DNA of 64,000 nt from Fodinibacter sp963763015 (GCA_963763015.1 CAVXML010000011.1:310001-374000), one strand, 5' to 3'; counted from the stretch's first letter, positions 8,022-16,316 are shown. The notes: generated by a model not told the origin, from the letters alone. Program-made: numbers and translations.

Positions 8022-8923
8022 GCAGCGTGGCGGCGACCGGCGGCGGCAGCCTGGCGCACGGCATCCGGCACGGCATCACGATCCTCCCCGAGCTGCCGTG
8101 GCGGGAGTCGGCGCAGCTGTGGCGCACCGCCGAGGAGCTGGGCTTCGCGCACGCGTGGACCTACGACCACCTGGTGTGGAGCGGACTGCCCGACGCCCCG
8201 TGGTTCGCCGCGGTGCCGACCCTCGCCGCGGCTGCGGGGGTCACGTCGACGATCGGACTCGGCACGTTCGTGTCGTCGCCCAACTACCGCCACCCGTACA
8301 CCTTCGCGCGCGACGTGCTGACGCTCGACGACATCTCCGGGGGGCGGTTCATCTGCGGGCTCGGCACGGGCGGCGACCTCGACGCGCGCATCCTCGGGGA
8401 GGAGCGCACGCTTCGTGAGCGCGTCGACCGCTTTCACGAGTTCGTGCCGCTGCTCGACCGGCTGCTGCGTGAGGACCGGGTCGACCATGTCGGGGCCTGG
8501 TACACCGCGCGGGAGGCCCGGACGCTACCCGGGCCTGTGCGTCACCGGGTTCCGCTCCTCGTCGCTGCCAACGGCCCGCGCTCCATCCGGCTCGCCGCCA
8601 CCCTCGGCGACGGCTGGATCACCTACGGCGGACGGGGCGAGACGCTCGACGAGTGGTTCGACCACGTCGCCGACCTCGCGGGCCGATTCGACGACGCCGT
8701 GGCCACCGCGGGCAGGGGCTCGCTCGACCGGGTGCTGTCGCTGGACGCCTCGCCGCGCTTCTCGCTCGAGTCGGCCGGGCTCTACGCCGAGATGGCCGGC
8801 CGGGCCGCCGGACTCGGCTTCACCGACGTGGTCACCCACTGGCCACGGCGTGAGGGACCGTACGCGGGGAGCGTGGCGGTGCTCGAGGAGGTCGCCGCCG
8901 AGGTGCTGCGGCGGCGCCACTGA
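8018..8923 (+). CDS. LLM-class flavin-dependent oxidoreductase
   Basis: A 301-residue bacterial-luciferase-fold protein, a family that uses FMN or F420. Features include the first strand GIRHGITILPELPW, AWTYDHLVWSGLPDAPW (the strand 2-3 region), TIGLGTFVSSPNYRHP, and GRFICGLGTGGDLDAR, which is the usual phosphate-binding region. Many actinobacterial members are F420-dependent, but the cofactor here is not decided by sequence. The GTG at 8018 overlaps the SCP-like stop. A second GTG at 8027 is possible. The stop is followed 4 bases later by the palindromic repeat at 8928-9015. Confidence 0.85.
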   Translation: MSSVAATGGGSLAHGIRHGITILPELPWRESAQLWRTAEELGFAHAWTYDHLVWSGLPDAPWFAAVPTLAAAAGVTSTIGLGTFVSSPNYRHPYTFARDVLTLDDISGGRFICGLGTGGDLDARILGEERTLRERVDRFHEFVPLLDRLLREDRVDHVGAWYTAREARTLPGPVRHRVPLLVAANGPRSIRLAATLGDGWITYGGRGETLDEWFDHVADLAGRFDDAVATAGRGSLDRVLSLDASPRFSLESAGLYAEMAGRAAGLGFTDVVTHWPRREGPYAGSVAVLEEVAAEVLRRRH

Positions 8924-8927
8924 GCCG

Positions 8928-9015
8928 GCCTCCCCGACTTCGTCTGCCAGATTGCCGGCCCAGCGCGGGTTGGCGCGGCGTGTCGCCGCACGGTGACAGA
9001 CGAAGTCGGGGAGGC
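8928..9015. repeat. Palindromic repeat element, copy 1
   Basis: An 88-base element whose ends are perfect 19-base inverted repeats, beginning GCCTCCCCGACTTCGTCTG and ending with its reverse complement. It lies between the convergent LLM and rskA genes. A second copy at 11281-11364 is in the same orientation, with matching arms and a shared core GGCGCGGCGTGTCG. It could be a terminator, a REP/MITE-like element, or both. Confidence 0.85.
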
Positions 9016-9034
9016 GGGGTGGTGGGGTCGGGCG

Positions 9035-9895
9035 TCAGGCCAGGGCGAGGACGACGAGGGGCTCGGTGGTGGGCTGGGTCGAGCCACCGGCCGGCTCGAG
9101 GGTCATGCCGACGGCTGCCGCGGAGTTGGCGTCGCCCTGCAGGAGCAGCTCACCGCGACCGTCGCTCCCGGTCGTCAGGAGACCCGCGGAGCGTGCCACC
9201 TCGTCGGAGCCGACGTACCAGAGCTGGTAGGTCTTGCCCTCCGGGGCGGGCGGCAGCCCACGCACGCTGACCGCCGCCTGGCCGAGCTGTCGGCTGTACG
9301 CCAGCTCGGCGGTGAGCTCTCCCTGGGTGCGGCTCACCCGCATCGCGTCCTCGGCAGCCACGACCTGGGCGAGGGGCGACGGCTCCGCCGGCTCGGTCCA
9401 GGGGCTCCAGACGAGCCCTCCGACGGCGATGACCGCTGCCGCGGCCGCGGCAGCGACCCACGTCGAGGCCCGTCGTCGCAGCGGGATGACGGTGGCCAGG
9501 CCCTCCGCTGCTCCGTCGTTTCCCGACTCTCGGTCCTCACCAGAGGTGCCCGGTCGCGAGTGAGGGTCCGGATGCCGGTCGGCGGCGCCCAAGCCCGCGT
9601 CCGGCATCCTCTCGGGGCCGTCGAGGCCGTCGGGGCCGTCGGGGCCGTCGGGGTCGTCCGTGAGCGGGGGGAGGGGTCGGACCTGGCGGATGCCGGACAG
9701 CACGGAGGCGCGCAGGGCGGGGGGTGGGGACTCCTCGGTGAGGGCCGCCAGCGAGTGCGCGGCGGCGGACAGCTCGGCGACCTCGGCGCGGCAGTCGGCG
9801 CACTCGGCCAGGTGCTGCTCGAACAGGGCCCGCTCGCCGTCGTCGAGCGCGTCGAGGGCGTAGGCACCGCTGAGGTGGTGCAGGTCGGGGCTCAT
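9035..9895 (-). CDS. rskA: Anti-sigma-K factor
   Basis: A 286-residue membrane-anchored anti-sigma factor. The cytoplasmic N-terminus carries the zinc-associated motif His28-x3-Cys32-x2-Cys35 (in HLAECADCRAEV). A Pro/Asp/Gly-rich linker follows, with a repeated PDG stretch. One transmembrane helix (WVAAAAAAAVIAVGGLVW) precedes an extracytoplasmic RskA domain containing GKTYQLWYVGSDEV and GMTLEPAGGSTQPTTEP. In the characterised family it holds SigK inactive and is removed by regulated intramembrane proteolysis. Its ATG overlaps the sigK stop by 4 bases (ATGA), so both are translated from one mRNA. Confidence 0.92.
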   Translation of the reverse strand: MSPDLHHLSGAYALDALDDGERALFEQHLAECADCRAEVAELSAAAHSLAALTEESPPPALRASVLSGIRQVRPLPPLTDDPDGPDGPDGLDGPERMPDAGLGAADRHPDPHSRPGTSGEDRESGNDGAAEGLATVIPLRRRASTWVAAAAAAAVIAVGGLVWSPWTEPAEPSPLAQVVAAEDAMRVSRTQGELTAELAYSRQLGQAAVSVRGLPPAPEGKTYQLWYVGSDEVARSAGLLTTGSDGRGELLLQGDANSAAAVGMTLEPAGGSTQPTTEPLVVLALA

Positions 9896-10509
9896 GCCGG
9901 AACTCCCATCGTGTCCCGGAGCCGAATGAGGCCGTCCCGGATCCGGGTCTTGGCGGTGCCGAGCGGGAGGTCGAGGAGGCGAGCGACCTCGGTGTGCGTG
10001 TAGCCGCCGAGGTAGGCGAGCTCCACGGCGCTGCGCTGGGCGTCGGTGAGGGTGGCCAGGGCGCGCCGGACGCGCTGCGCCTCCAGGGAGGCCTGCGCGG
10101 CCTCGGCCGTCGCGTCGAAGTCGACCTCGCGAGTGGCGACGGCGTGGGCGTCGTCGCGGCGCCGCGCGGCCTCGCTGGACCTGACCCTGTCCACTGCGCT
10201 CCGGTGGGCGATCGTGAGGAGCCACGACAGGGCGGTGCCGCGCTGGGGGTCGAACCGGGCGGACTGCCGCCACGCGTCGAGGTAGACCTCCTGGGTGACC
10301 TCCTCGGACATCGCCGGGTCACGGACCACCCGCAGCACGAGGCCGTACAGGCGGCGCGAGGTCGCGTCGTAGAGCTCGGCGAACGCGGCCTCGTCGCCGC
10401 GGGCCGAGCGGCGGATCAGCTCGGCCAGGTCGGGCCCTGCGTGGCCCGGGACGGCAGCCGCCTCCCCGGGCGCGGGGGCACCGGGGAAGGCGGCTGTCAT
10501 GTCGTTCAT
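9892..10509 (-). CDS. sigK: ECF RNA polymerase sigma factor, SigK type
   Basis: A 205-residue extracytoplasmic-function sigma factor. Region 2 contains AAFAELYDATSRRLYGLVLR and EEVTQEVYLDAW, and region 4 contains ALATLTDAQRSAVELAYLGG followed by a helix-turn-helix ending TAKTRIRDGLIRLRD. It directs RNA polymerase to target promoters when released from RskA. It lies between the fasciclin gene (13 bases upstream) and rskA (4-base overlap), the order known for the mycobacterial SigK-MPT70/83 system. The start is either ATG 10509 (MNDMTAAF) or ATG 10500. Neither has a clear ribosome site. Confidence 0.93.
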   Translation of the reverse strand: MNDMTAAFPGAPAPGEAAAVPGHAGPDLAELIRRSARGDEAAFAELYDATSRRLYGLVLRVVRDPAMSEEVTQEVYLDAWRQSARFDPQRGTALSWLLTIAHRSAVDRVRSSEAARRRDDAHAVATREVDFDATAEAAQASLEAQRVRRALATLTDAQRSAVELAYLGGYTHTEVARLLDLPLGTAKTRIRDGLIRLRDTMGVPA

Positions 10510-10522
10510 TGTGTGGGCTGGA

Positions 10523-11164
10523 TCAGGCCGACGGGAGCAGGACGCCGTCGATGATGTAGACGGTCGCGTTCGCGGTCTGCACGTCTCCGCAGACCACCGC
10601 GGCCTCCTCGACCGTGAAGTCCTCGCCGGAACCCTCGACGGTGATGGTCGTGCCCGCCAGGGTCTTGTGCTCACCCGCGACCATGTCGGGCGCGAGGCGA
10701 CCCTCGACCACGTGGTTGGTGAGCACGGTGGTCAGCAGGCCCTCGGGGTCGGCCATGGCCTTGTCGAGGGTGGCCTTGTCGAGTGCCGCGAAGGCGTCGT
10801 TGGTCGGTGCGAAGACGGTGATGTCCTGCGCCGTGTTGAGGGTCTCGCCGAGGCCCGCCTCTCCCACCGCGGTGACCAGTGTCGACAGCACCGGGTTGTT
10901 GCCGGCGGCGGTGGCCACGGGATCGGCCGCCATGCCGGCGAAGGACCCCGCTCCGTCGGTCGGGACGGCAGCACAACCGGGGCCGAACGCCTGCCCGGTC
11001 ATGCCGGCATCCATCGACTCCGTCGGGCTGGCGGAGGGCGAGGCTGCGGACGAGGTCATCGTGTCGCCGGTGGCGGCGGCCGAGTCGGAGTCCGCCCCGC
11101 AGGCGGCGAGGGACAGGGGGAGGGCCAGGGCCAGGGCGGCGAACGTCAGTCGGGTGGAGCGCAT
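10523..11164 (-). CDS. Fasciclin (FAS1) domain lipoprotein, MPT70/MPT83-like
   Basis: A 213-residue exported lipoprotein. The signal peptide ends in a lipobox (LSLAAC) with Cys22 as the lipidated residue. A Ser/Thr/Met-rich linker follows, then one FAS1 domain from about residue 75, with the conserved blocks DITVFAPTNDAFAAL and LTNHVVEGRL and the final IYIIDGVLLPSA-like strand. FAS1 proteins mediate surface adhesion. In mycobacteria the homologues MPT70 and MPT83 are the main SigK targets. It heads the operon with sigK and rskA. The start has GGAGAAG 6 bases upstream. Confidence 0.93.
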   Translation of the reverse strand: MRSTRLTFAALALALPLSLAACGADSDSAAATGDTMTSSAASPSASPTESMDAGMTGQAFGPGCAAVPTDGAGSFAGMAADPVATAAGNNPVLSTLVTAVGEAGLGETLNTAQDITVFAPTNDAFAALDKATLDKAMADPEGLLTTVLTNHVVEGRLAPDMVAGEHKTLAGTTITVEGSGEDFTVEEAAVVCGDVQTANATVYIIDGVLLPSA

Positions 11165-11205
11165 CGGACTTCTCCTTCGGTGTGGGGCGTGCTGAGTACA
11201 CCGCT

Positions 11206-11233
11206 GGTTCGGCGCCGCCGGTCGATCGGATGG
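11206..11233 (-). promoter_or_regulatory. Candidate SigK-type promoter of the fasciclin-sigK-rskA operon
   Basis: On the minus strand CCATCC (11228-11233) is followed after 15 bases by CCGAACC (11206-11212), about 40 bases before the fasciclin ATG. This resembles the mycobacterial SigK consensus as I recall it (CCATCC and CCGAATC), though the spacing is slightly short. Autoregulation would be expected for this operon. Confidence 0.35.
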
Positions 11234-11280
11234 GTTCGTCGCGGGCGGGGTTCGTCTCCCTCGGATGCCGCCCGCCCGGG

Positions 11281-11364
11281 CTCCCCGACTTCGTCTGTGG
11301 GGATGCCGTTCGCGGCCGCCCGGCGCGGCGTGTCGGCGACCCGGCGACAGACGAAGTCGGGGAG
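11281..11364. repeat. Palindromic repeat element, copy 2
   Basis: An 84-base element with perfect 18-base inverted ends (CTCCCCGACTTCGTCTGT and its complement). It is in the same orientation as the copy at 8928-9015 and shares core GGCGCGGCGTGTCG. It lies 32 bases downstream of the molybdopterin oxidoreductase stop and upstream of the fasciclin promoter region. Confidence 0.85.
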
Positions 11365-11396
11365 GAACCGGGGCGGGGAGGGAGGAGGGCGGTGGG

Positions 11397-12993
11397 TCAG
11401 TCGACGATGACGACGATGGAGTGCCACCCGCGGGCGCCCTCGGGGAAGGGGTCGGTGCGTTGCTCGGGCTGGACCTCTCCGGTGAGGTCGGTGGCCCGGA
11501 CCGTCAGCTCGTGCCGGCCCGGCAGGGCGTCCCAGGGGAGGTACCACTGGCGCCAGTAGTCGATGCCGGCGTCCGGGCCCAGCCGCGCCTCCTGCCAGCG
11601 GCCCTCGCCCACGCGCACCTCGACCTTCGCGATGCCCCGCTGCTGGGCCCAGGCGACGCCGCCGATGGCGACGCGACCGGCATCCAGGCGGTTCAGGCCG
11701 CGTGGGGTGTCGATCCGCGACTGGGTGAGGATCGGTGCATCGGTGGCCCAGTCGCGCTCGGTCCAGTAGGCCTGCTCGGCGGCGTAGGTCGTGGCCTCCA
11801 TGCGGGTGAGCCACTTCGTGGCGCCCACGAAGCCGTAGAGGCCGGGGGTGACGAGGCGGGCCGGGAACCCGTGGCGCGCCGGCAACGGCTCACCGTTCAT
11901 CGCGATCGCAACCAGCGCGTCGCGGTCGTCGGTCAGGGCCTGGACCGGGGTCGAGATGGTCATCCCCTCCGTGGAGTGGCTGAGGATCTGGTCCGCGCCA
12001 CCGCGGACCCCCGCCCGCTCGAGCAGGTCGCGCGTCCGTACCCCGAGCCAGCGTGCGGCGCCGATGTAGGGACCGCCCACCTCGTTCGACACACACGTGA
12101 GGGTGATGTCGGCCTCCACGAGCGGCATGGCGAGGAGCTCGTCGAAGGTCAGGGCGTAGGGGCGGTCGACGTCACCGTCGATCCGGAGCGTCCACCCCTC
12201 GACGGAGACCCGGGGGATGACCAGGGCGGTGTCGATCCGGTAGAACTCGGTGTTCGGGGTCCGGAACGCGGAGACGCCCCGCACGGTCTCCTCCAGTCCC
12301 CGTGGCAGAGGCCCCAGTGGTTGGGCAGCGGGCGGCAGGGTCACCGTGGAGGGCGAGCCCCCACGCGACAACGCCTGGCCGAGGCTCCCTGCGGTGGCGG
12401 CGAGGGCGCCCAGGCCGGCGGCGGCCGCCAGCACGTGCCGACGGCCGCTCCGGCCGTCCCTTCTCGCGGTCTCGTCGGCACCGGCGCCGGCGGCGGGGTC
12501 GGTGGATGCCGCGCCCCACGCGTCGAGGCAGCCCCAGGAGCCAGCTCGCCGCCGCGACCCCGACCAGCGCCGTGACCATCCCCGGCAGGAGGTCGACGGC
12601 GATCGGCGTCGGGCGCAGCCCGGCCGCAAGCACCGAGGTGAGGGCGAGGGCCGCGAGCAGCGCGAGACCGATGCCGCGGTGGGTGCGTGCCACCAGCCCG
12701 ATGCCACCGGCCACCAGCAGGGTGCCGATGGCCACCGAGCCGAGGAGGATCGGCTTGTCGGCGGTGCCGAACGTCGCGACGGCCCACTCCTTCACGGGGG
12801 TCGGGGTGAGGTCGATGACCGTCGAGCCCACTGCCACGACCGGCGACGCCTCCGGAGAGACGAAGCCGGCGACGAGGTGCCCCACCGCGGCACCCGTGGC
12901 CGCGGCGAGCGCCGTCCCCGCGGCGTACCACCAGGCCGCGGGCCGACGGACGGGAACGGACGGCGGGCGGGCGGTCGTCGTTCCGGTGGTCAT
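11397..12993 (-). pseudogene. Sulfite-oxidase-type molybdopterin oxidoreductase with membrane anchor, frameshifted
   Basis: The whole gene needs two reading frames. From the ATG at 12993 the first frame gives four or so membrane helices (AAWWYAAGTALAAATGAAVG, ILLGSVAIGTLLVAGGIGLV and others), losing sense near 12535. A second frame then encodes the catalytic part, including the Mo-ligand cysteine in TLTCVSNEVGG, GLYGFVGATKWLTRME and WRQWYLPWDALPG to the stop at 11397. The span is 1597 bases, one more than 3 x 532, so deleting one base (most simply in the four-C run at 12532-12535) restores a normal protein of about 531 residues. This could be a sequencing error or a real inactivation. Relatives are membrane-bound Moco oxidoreductases with undefined substrates. 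Confidence 0.85.
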
Positions 12994-13045
12994 ACCCGGT
13001 GTTCGGCGCGACAGGGGCGGACGGATGCGGACACGACCCCAGTGT

Positions 13046-13065
13046 GCTCCTGCCACGACAGGAGC
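13046..13065. other. Hairpin in a divergent intergenic region
   Basis: GCTCCTG and CAGGAGC form a 7-bp perfect stem with a 6-base loop. It lies between the start of the molybdopterin oxidoreductase (minus) and the small membrane protein (plus). It could be an operator for either gene. Confidence 0.3.
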
Positions 13066-13081
13066 GCCCCAGGCCCTCACG

Positions 13082-13087
13082 TACCGT
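13082..13087 (+). promoter_or_regulatory. -10 element of a leaderless promoter (small membrane protein)
   Basis: TACCGT ends 7 bases before the GTG at 13095. The AAGGAGG that follows abuts the start codon directly, too close to work as a ribosome site, which favours a leaderless start. Confidence 0.45.
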
Positions 13088-13094
13088 AAGGAGG

Positions 13095-13358
13095 GTGACA
13101 CCTGCCCGGCGGCCCCGGTTCCTCCCCTTCATCCTCACCGGTGCCGTCCTCGGCTTCCTCGTCGGGGCGGCGCTGTCGCAGTTCGGGTGGTTCGAGGACC
13201 CGGACCCCTTGCTGCCCTCCAACTACGGCCCCTCCGCCGGCGTCGGCTACCTGGGCTTCCTCGGTGCCCTCGTGCTCGCCCTGGCAGGGGCCGTCGTGGC
13301 CGTCCTCCTCGACCGGCGCGCGGACCGGCGCGCGGACCGGCGCGCGGACCAGCCGTGA
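13095..13358 (+). CDS. Small membrane protein upstream of purF
   Basis: An unrecognised 87-residue protein with two hydrophobic helices (FLPFILTGAVLGFLVGAALS and YLGFLGALVLALAGAVVAVL), separated by a short loop with WFEDPDPLLPSNYGPSAGVG. The arrangement and the position directly before purF suggest a conserved actinobacterial small membrane protein. The C-terminus is DRRADRRADRRADQP, encoded by three exact 12-base tandem repeats at 13311-13346. The GTG at 13095 is chosen from the leaderless -10 and the hydrophobic start. Upstream in-frame codons look non-coding. Confidence 0.65.
   Translation: MTPARRPRFLPFILTGAVLGFLVGAALSQFGWFEDPDPLLPSNYGPSAGVGYLGFLGALVLALAGAVVAVLLDRRADRRADRRADQP
13311..13350 (+). 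repeat. 12-base tandem repeat inside a coding region
   Basis: GACCGGCGCGCG occurs three times in a row (13311, 13323, 13335), followed by a partial unit. It encodes repeated Asp-Arg-Arg-Ala at the end of the small membrane protein, so unit-number changes would stay in frame. Confidence 0.85.
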
Positions 13359-13430
13359 CGGCGCTCCCGACGGGCCCCGTGAGGAGCGCACCGACCGGCT
13401 CCGGCCGGCCCGTGTGGGAGGATCGTCGTC

Positions 13431-15056
13431 GTGCCACGCGGTGACGGACGCCTGACCCACGACCTGCTCCCCGGCGAGAAGGCCCCGCAGGACGCCTGCG
13501 GGGTCTTCGGCGTGTGGGCCCCCGGCGAGGACGTCGCCAAGCTGACGTACTACGGGCTCTACGCGCTCCAGCACCGCGGACAGGAGTCCGCGGGCATCGC
13601 CACGTCGGACGGCCAACGCCTCCTCGTCTACAAGGACATGGGTCTGGTGTCCCAGGTCTTCGACGAACGCTCACTCGCCTCACTGCGCGGGCACCTCGCG
13701 GTCGGCCACTGCCGCTACTCGACGACGGGGGGGTCCACGTGGGAGAACGCGCAGCCCACCCTCGGCGGGCATGCCGGTGGCACCGTCGCCCTCGCCCACA
13801 ACGGCAACCTGACCAACTCCGCCGAGCTGCGCGACCTGGTCCGGGGCCGCCTCGGCGACGAGGCGCACCGCGGAGAGCTGGCTCGCGGCAACACCACCGA
13901 CACGGCCCTGGTCACCGCGCTCCTCGCCGACGACGAGGACCGTACTCTCGAGACGGCGGCGCTCGACGTCCTGCCCCGGCTGCGGGGCGCGTTCTGCTTC
14001 GTGTTCATCGACGAGCACACCCTGTACGCCGCCCGCGACCCGCACGGCATCCGACCGCTGGTCATCGGCCGGCTCGAGCGTGGCTGGGTCGTCGCGTCGG
14101 AGACCGCCGCCCTGGACATCGTGGGCGCGTCCTTCGTGCGCGAGGTGGAGCCGGGCGAGCTCGTCGTCATCGACGAGGACGGCCTGCGGTCGCAGCGGTT
14201 CGCCGAGCCCACCCCCAAGGGCTGCGTCTTCGAGTACGTCTACCTCGCCCGCCCGGACACCACGATCAGTGGCCGGGTCGTCCACGAGGCGCGGGTCGAG
14301 ATGGGCCGCGCGCTGGCCCGGGAGCACCCGGTGGACGCCGACCTCGTGATGCCGACCCCGGAGTCGGGCACCCCCGCCGCGATCGGGTACGCCCAGGAGT
14401 CCGGCATCCCCTACGGCCAGGGGCTGGTCAAGAACTCCTACGTCGGGCGCACCTTCATCGCGCCCTCGCAGACCATCCGCCAGCTCGGCATCCGGCTCAA
14501 GCTCAACCCGCTCAAGGACGTCATCCGCGGCAAGCGCCTCGTGGTCGTCGACGACTCGATCGTGCGCGGCAACACGCAGCGCGCCCTGGTGCGGATGCTC
14601 CGCGAGGCGGGCGCCGCGGAGGTGCACGTGCGCATCTCGTCGCCACCCGTGCGCTGGCCGTGCTTCTACGGGATCGACTTCGCGACCCGTGCCGAGCTCA
14701 TCGCGACGGGCCTCGGGGTCGAGGAGGTGCGCAGCTCCATCGGCGCCGACTCGCTGGGCTACATCTCCGACAGCGGCATGATCGAGGCCACCCTGCAGCC
14801 GCGTGACCGGCTCTGCACGGCCTGCTTCACCGGTACCTATCCGGTGCCGCTGCCGGAGGACGGCCGGCTCGGGAAGGGCGTGCTCGAGCTCGAGCTGCCG
14901 ATCGTGGCCGCCGTCCCCGAGCGGGCGACCGGCGAGCGGCACCCCCAACGCCAGGCCCCCATCGTCGACGTGCCGGTACTGGACGTGCCGCTCGACGTGG
15001 ACGGCGTGCCGACCGCGGCCGCCGGCGGTGCCGCCGAGGCCGTCCTGCGCCCCTGA
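13431..15056 (+). CDS. purF: Amidophosphoribosyltransferase
   Basis: Catalyses the first step of purine synthesis: PRPP plus glutamine gives phosphoribosylamine. The protein has 541 residues including a propeptide. Cys23 in QDACGVFGVW becomes the N-terminal nucleophile after removal of the first 22 residues. The Ntn glutaminase follows (LQHRGQESAGIA, HNGNLTNSAEL). The PRPP loop is VVVDDSIVRGNT near residues 371-382. Cysteines in KGCVFEYVY, RWPCFYGID and LCTACF correspond to the Fe-S ligands of the B. subtilis-type enzyme. About 60 residues follow the CxxC, rich in Val/Pro/Asp, longer than usual. The GTG start has GGGAGGA 9 bases upstream. Confidence 0.97.
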   Translation: MPRGDGRLTHDLLPGEKAPQDACGVFGVWAPGEDVAKLTYYGLYALQHRGQESAGIATSDGQRLLVYKDMGLVSQVFDERSLASLRGHLAVGHCRYSTTGGSTWENAQPTLGGHAGGTVALAHNGNLTNSAELRDLVRGRLGDEAHRGELARGNTTDTALVTALLADDEDRTLETAALDVLPRLRGAFCFVFIDEHTLYAARDPHGIRPLVIGRLERGWVVASETAALDIVGASFVREVEPGELVVIDEDGLRSQRFAEPTPKGCVFEYVYLARPDTTISGRVVHEARVEMGRALAREHPVDADLVMPTPESGTPAAIGYAQESGIPYGQGLVKNSYVGRTFIAPSQTIRQLGIRLKLNPLKDVIRGKRLVVVDDSIVRGNTQRALVRMLREAGAAEVHVRISSPPVRWPCFYGIDFATRAELIATGLGVEEVRSSIGADSLGYISDSGMIEATLQPRDRLCTACFTGTYPVPLPEDGRLGKGVLELELPIVAAVPERATGERHPQRQAPIVDVPVLDVPLDVDGVPTAAAGGAAEAVLRP

Positions 15057-15086
15057 CGCCCCCGCCCGGGGAAGGCCGACGGTCAC

Positions 15087-15101
15087 GCCTCGGCCCGAGG
15101 C
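15087..15101. terminator. Small hairpin between purF and the PH-domain gene
   Basis: GCCTCG and CGAGGC pair around a three-base loop in the 51-base convergent gap. It has no T tract. A weak candidate only. Confidence 0.3.
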
Positions 15102-15107
15102 CCGTCG

Positions 15108-16034
15108 TCAGTCCAGCCAGTGCCGTGGTGGGTAGAGCCGCGGCTCCTCGTCCTCGCCGTCAGGCGGTACGTGCACGACCGGGATCTCGCCGGTGTCCCC
15201 CAGCCGTGACGGGCCGCCGGCGTTCGAGGAGCGGTACCACGACTCCGGCGCGCGGTCTCCGTCCCCACCCTCGCGCTCGTCCCGCTGGTCCCCCTTGTCG
15301 CGGTCCTCACGCTTGTCGGGCTCGGCGCGCGTACCCTCCGTGCCCTCCGTGGCCGGCACCGGGACAGGGGCCGCCGGAGGCGCCGGAGCAGCAGGAGCCG
15401 GGCCGCCGGCGTACGGATCGAGGCCGGGATCGCCACCACCGCCTGGGGGGCCGCCCCAGTCATCCGGCGGCGGCCGGAAGCTGCCGCCGCTCGGAAACCC
15501 ACCGGCGCTCTGCAGCCGGATCTGCGAGCCCGGCCCGAAGAGCTGGGTGCAGATCGCCTTGTAGTGCTGGTCGGCATGCGGCACGTGGTCGATCTTCGAC
15601 ATCGCCTGCTGTTGTCCCGCCGACTCGAGGATGAAGGTGCCGAAGCCGACGATCCGGCCGAGCAGGGACCGGTCGTACGTCATGTCGGTGACCTTGAGCA
15701 GCGGCATCATCGCGACCTTGCGCCGGATGAACCCGAAGAAGAGGAGGAAGCGCTTGTCGGTGGCCACGAACCAGTCGCGCCGCCAGTTGAGCACCTCCCA
15801 GACCAGCCACCCGACGGAGATCCACCACACCAGCCAGCTGAGGTTGTGCAGGAGCTCGCCGCCGGGCGTCAGCGGCACGTTGAGGTCGACCCAGAAGGCC
15901 AGCACGGTGGCCCCGACGACCGCGCACAGCTCGCGGAACAGGTGGAACCAGTGCTTCCGGATGGCGACGATGACGAGCTCGTCGGCGACAAGGTAGCGCT
16001 CGAGCTCACGGTCGATCCGCGGTCGGCGCGCCAT
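15108..16034 (-). CDS. Membrane-anchored PH-domain (YdbS/YdbT-like bPH2) protein
   Basis: A 308-residue protein. It starts MARRPRIDRELERYLVADEL, followed by two membrane helices (about residues 28-45 and 58-77) and a bacterial PH domain containing WFVATDKRFLLFFGFIRRKV and SLLGRIVGFGTFILES. The second half is a long Gly/Pro/Asp-rich, low-complexity cytoplasmic tail ending in PPRHWLD. Family members are small membrane adaptors of unknown function. The ATG at 16034 comes one base after the stop of the small upstream gene (GAGTGACATG), so translation is coupled. Confidence 0.8.
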   Translation of the reverse strand: MARRPRIDRELERYLVADELVIVAIRKHWFHLFRELCAVVGATVLAFWVDLNVPLTPGGELLHNLSWLVWWISVGWLVWEVLNWRRDWFVATDKRFLLFFGFIRRKVAMMPLLKVTDMTYDRSLLGRIVGFGTFILESAGQQQAMSKIDHVPHADQHYKAICTQLFGPGSQIRLQSAGGFPSGGSFRPPPDDWGGPPGGGGDPGLDPYAGGPAPAAPAPPAAPVPVPATEGTEGTRAEPDKREDRDKGDQRDEREGGDGDRAPESWYRSSNAGGPSRLGDTGEIPVVHVPPDGEDEEPRLYPPRHWLD

Positions 16035-16035
16035 G

Positions 16036-16203
16036 TCACTCGTTGATGAGGGAGTCGAAGAACTCGGCGATGGCGCTGACGGCACTCACGGTGAAGTCCC
16101 AGACCGCGGAGACCATGTCCGCTGCCTCGTTCGGCGCCGTCAGGATCGCGTACACGAGGAAGATGACGACGAGCCACACAACGATCTTCTTGATCGGGGG
16201 CAT
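16036..16203 (-). CDS. Small single-span membrane protein coupled to the PH-domain gene
   Basis: A 55-residue protein starting MPPIKKIVVWLVVIFLVYAI, a lysine-flanked hydrophobic helix, followed by an amphipathic acidic stretch (VSAVSAIAEFFDSLINE). The ATG at 16203 has a perfect AGGAGG eight bases upstream. An earlier in-frame ATG lacks one. The stop is one base from the PH-domain start, so the two probably form a functional pair at the membrane. I do not recognise a named family. Confidence 0.75.
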   Translation of the reverse strand: MPPIKKIVVWLVVIFLVYAILTAPNEAADMVSAVWDFTVSAVSAIAEFFDSLINE

Positions 16204-16243
16204 CGACGGTCCTCCTGCGCCTGGGCATGCCGGGTGCACGCCA

Positions 16244-16260
16244 CTGCGACATCGTCGCAG
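16244..16260. other. Hairpin in the upp - small membrane gene interval
   Basis: CTGCGAC, loop ATC, GTCGCAG: a 7-bp perfect stem downstream of upp and upstream of the small membrane gene. It may be a weak terminator or an operator. Confidence 0.3.
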
Positions 16261-16316
16261 ATGTGGCCGGAGTGACGGCTGTTACGAACCACCGGGCGTG
16301 TCGGCGGGCGGCGGCC

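Noticed and set aside
8928..11364. Insertion sequence
   Set aside because: The elements have inverted ends but no transposase frame, and no target-site duplication could be identified.
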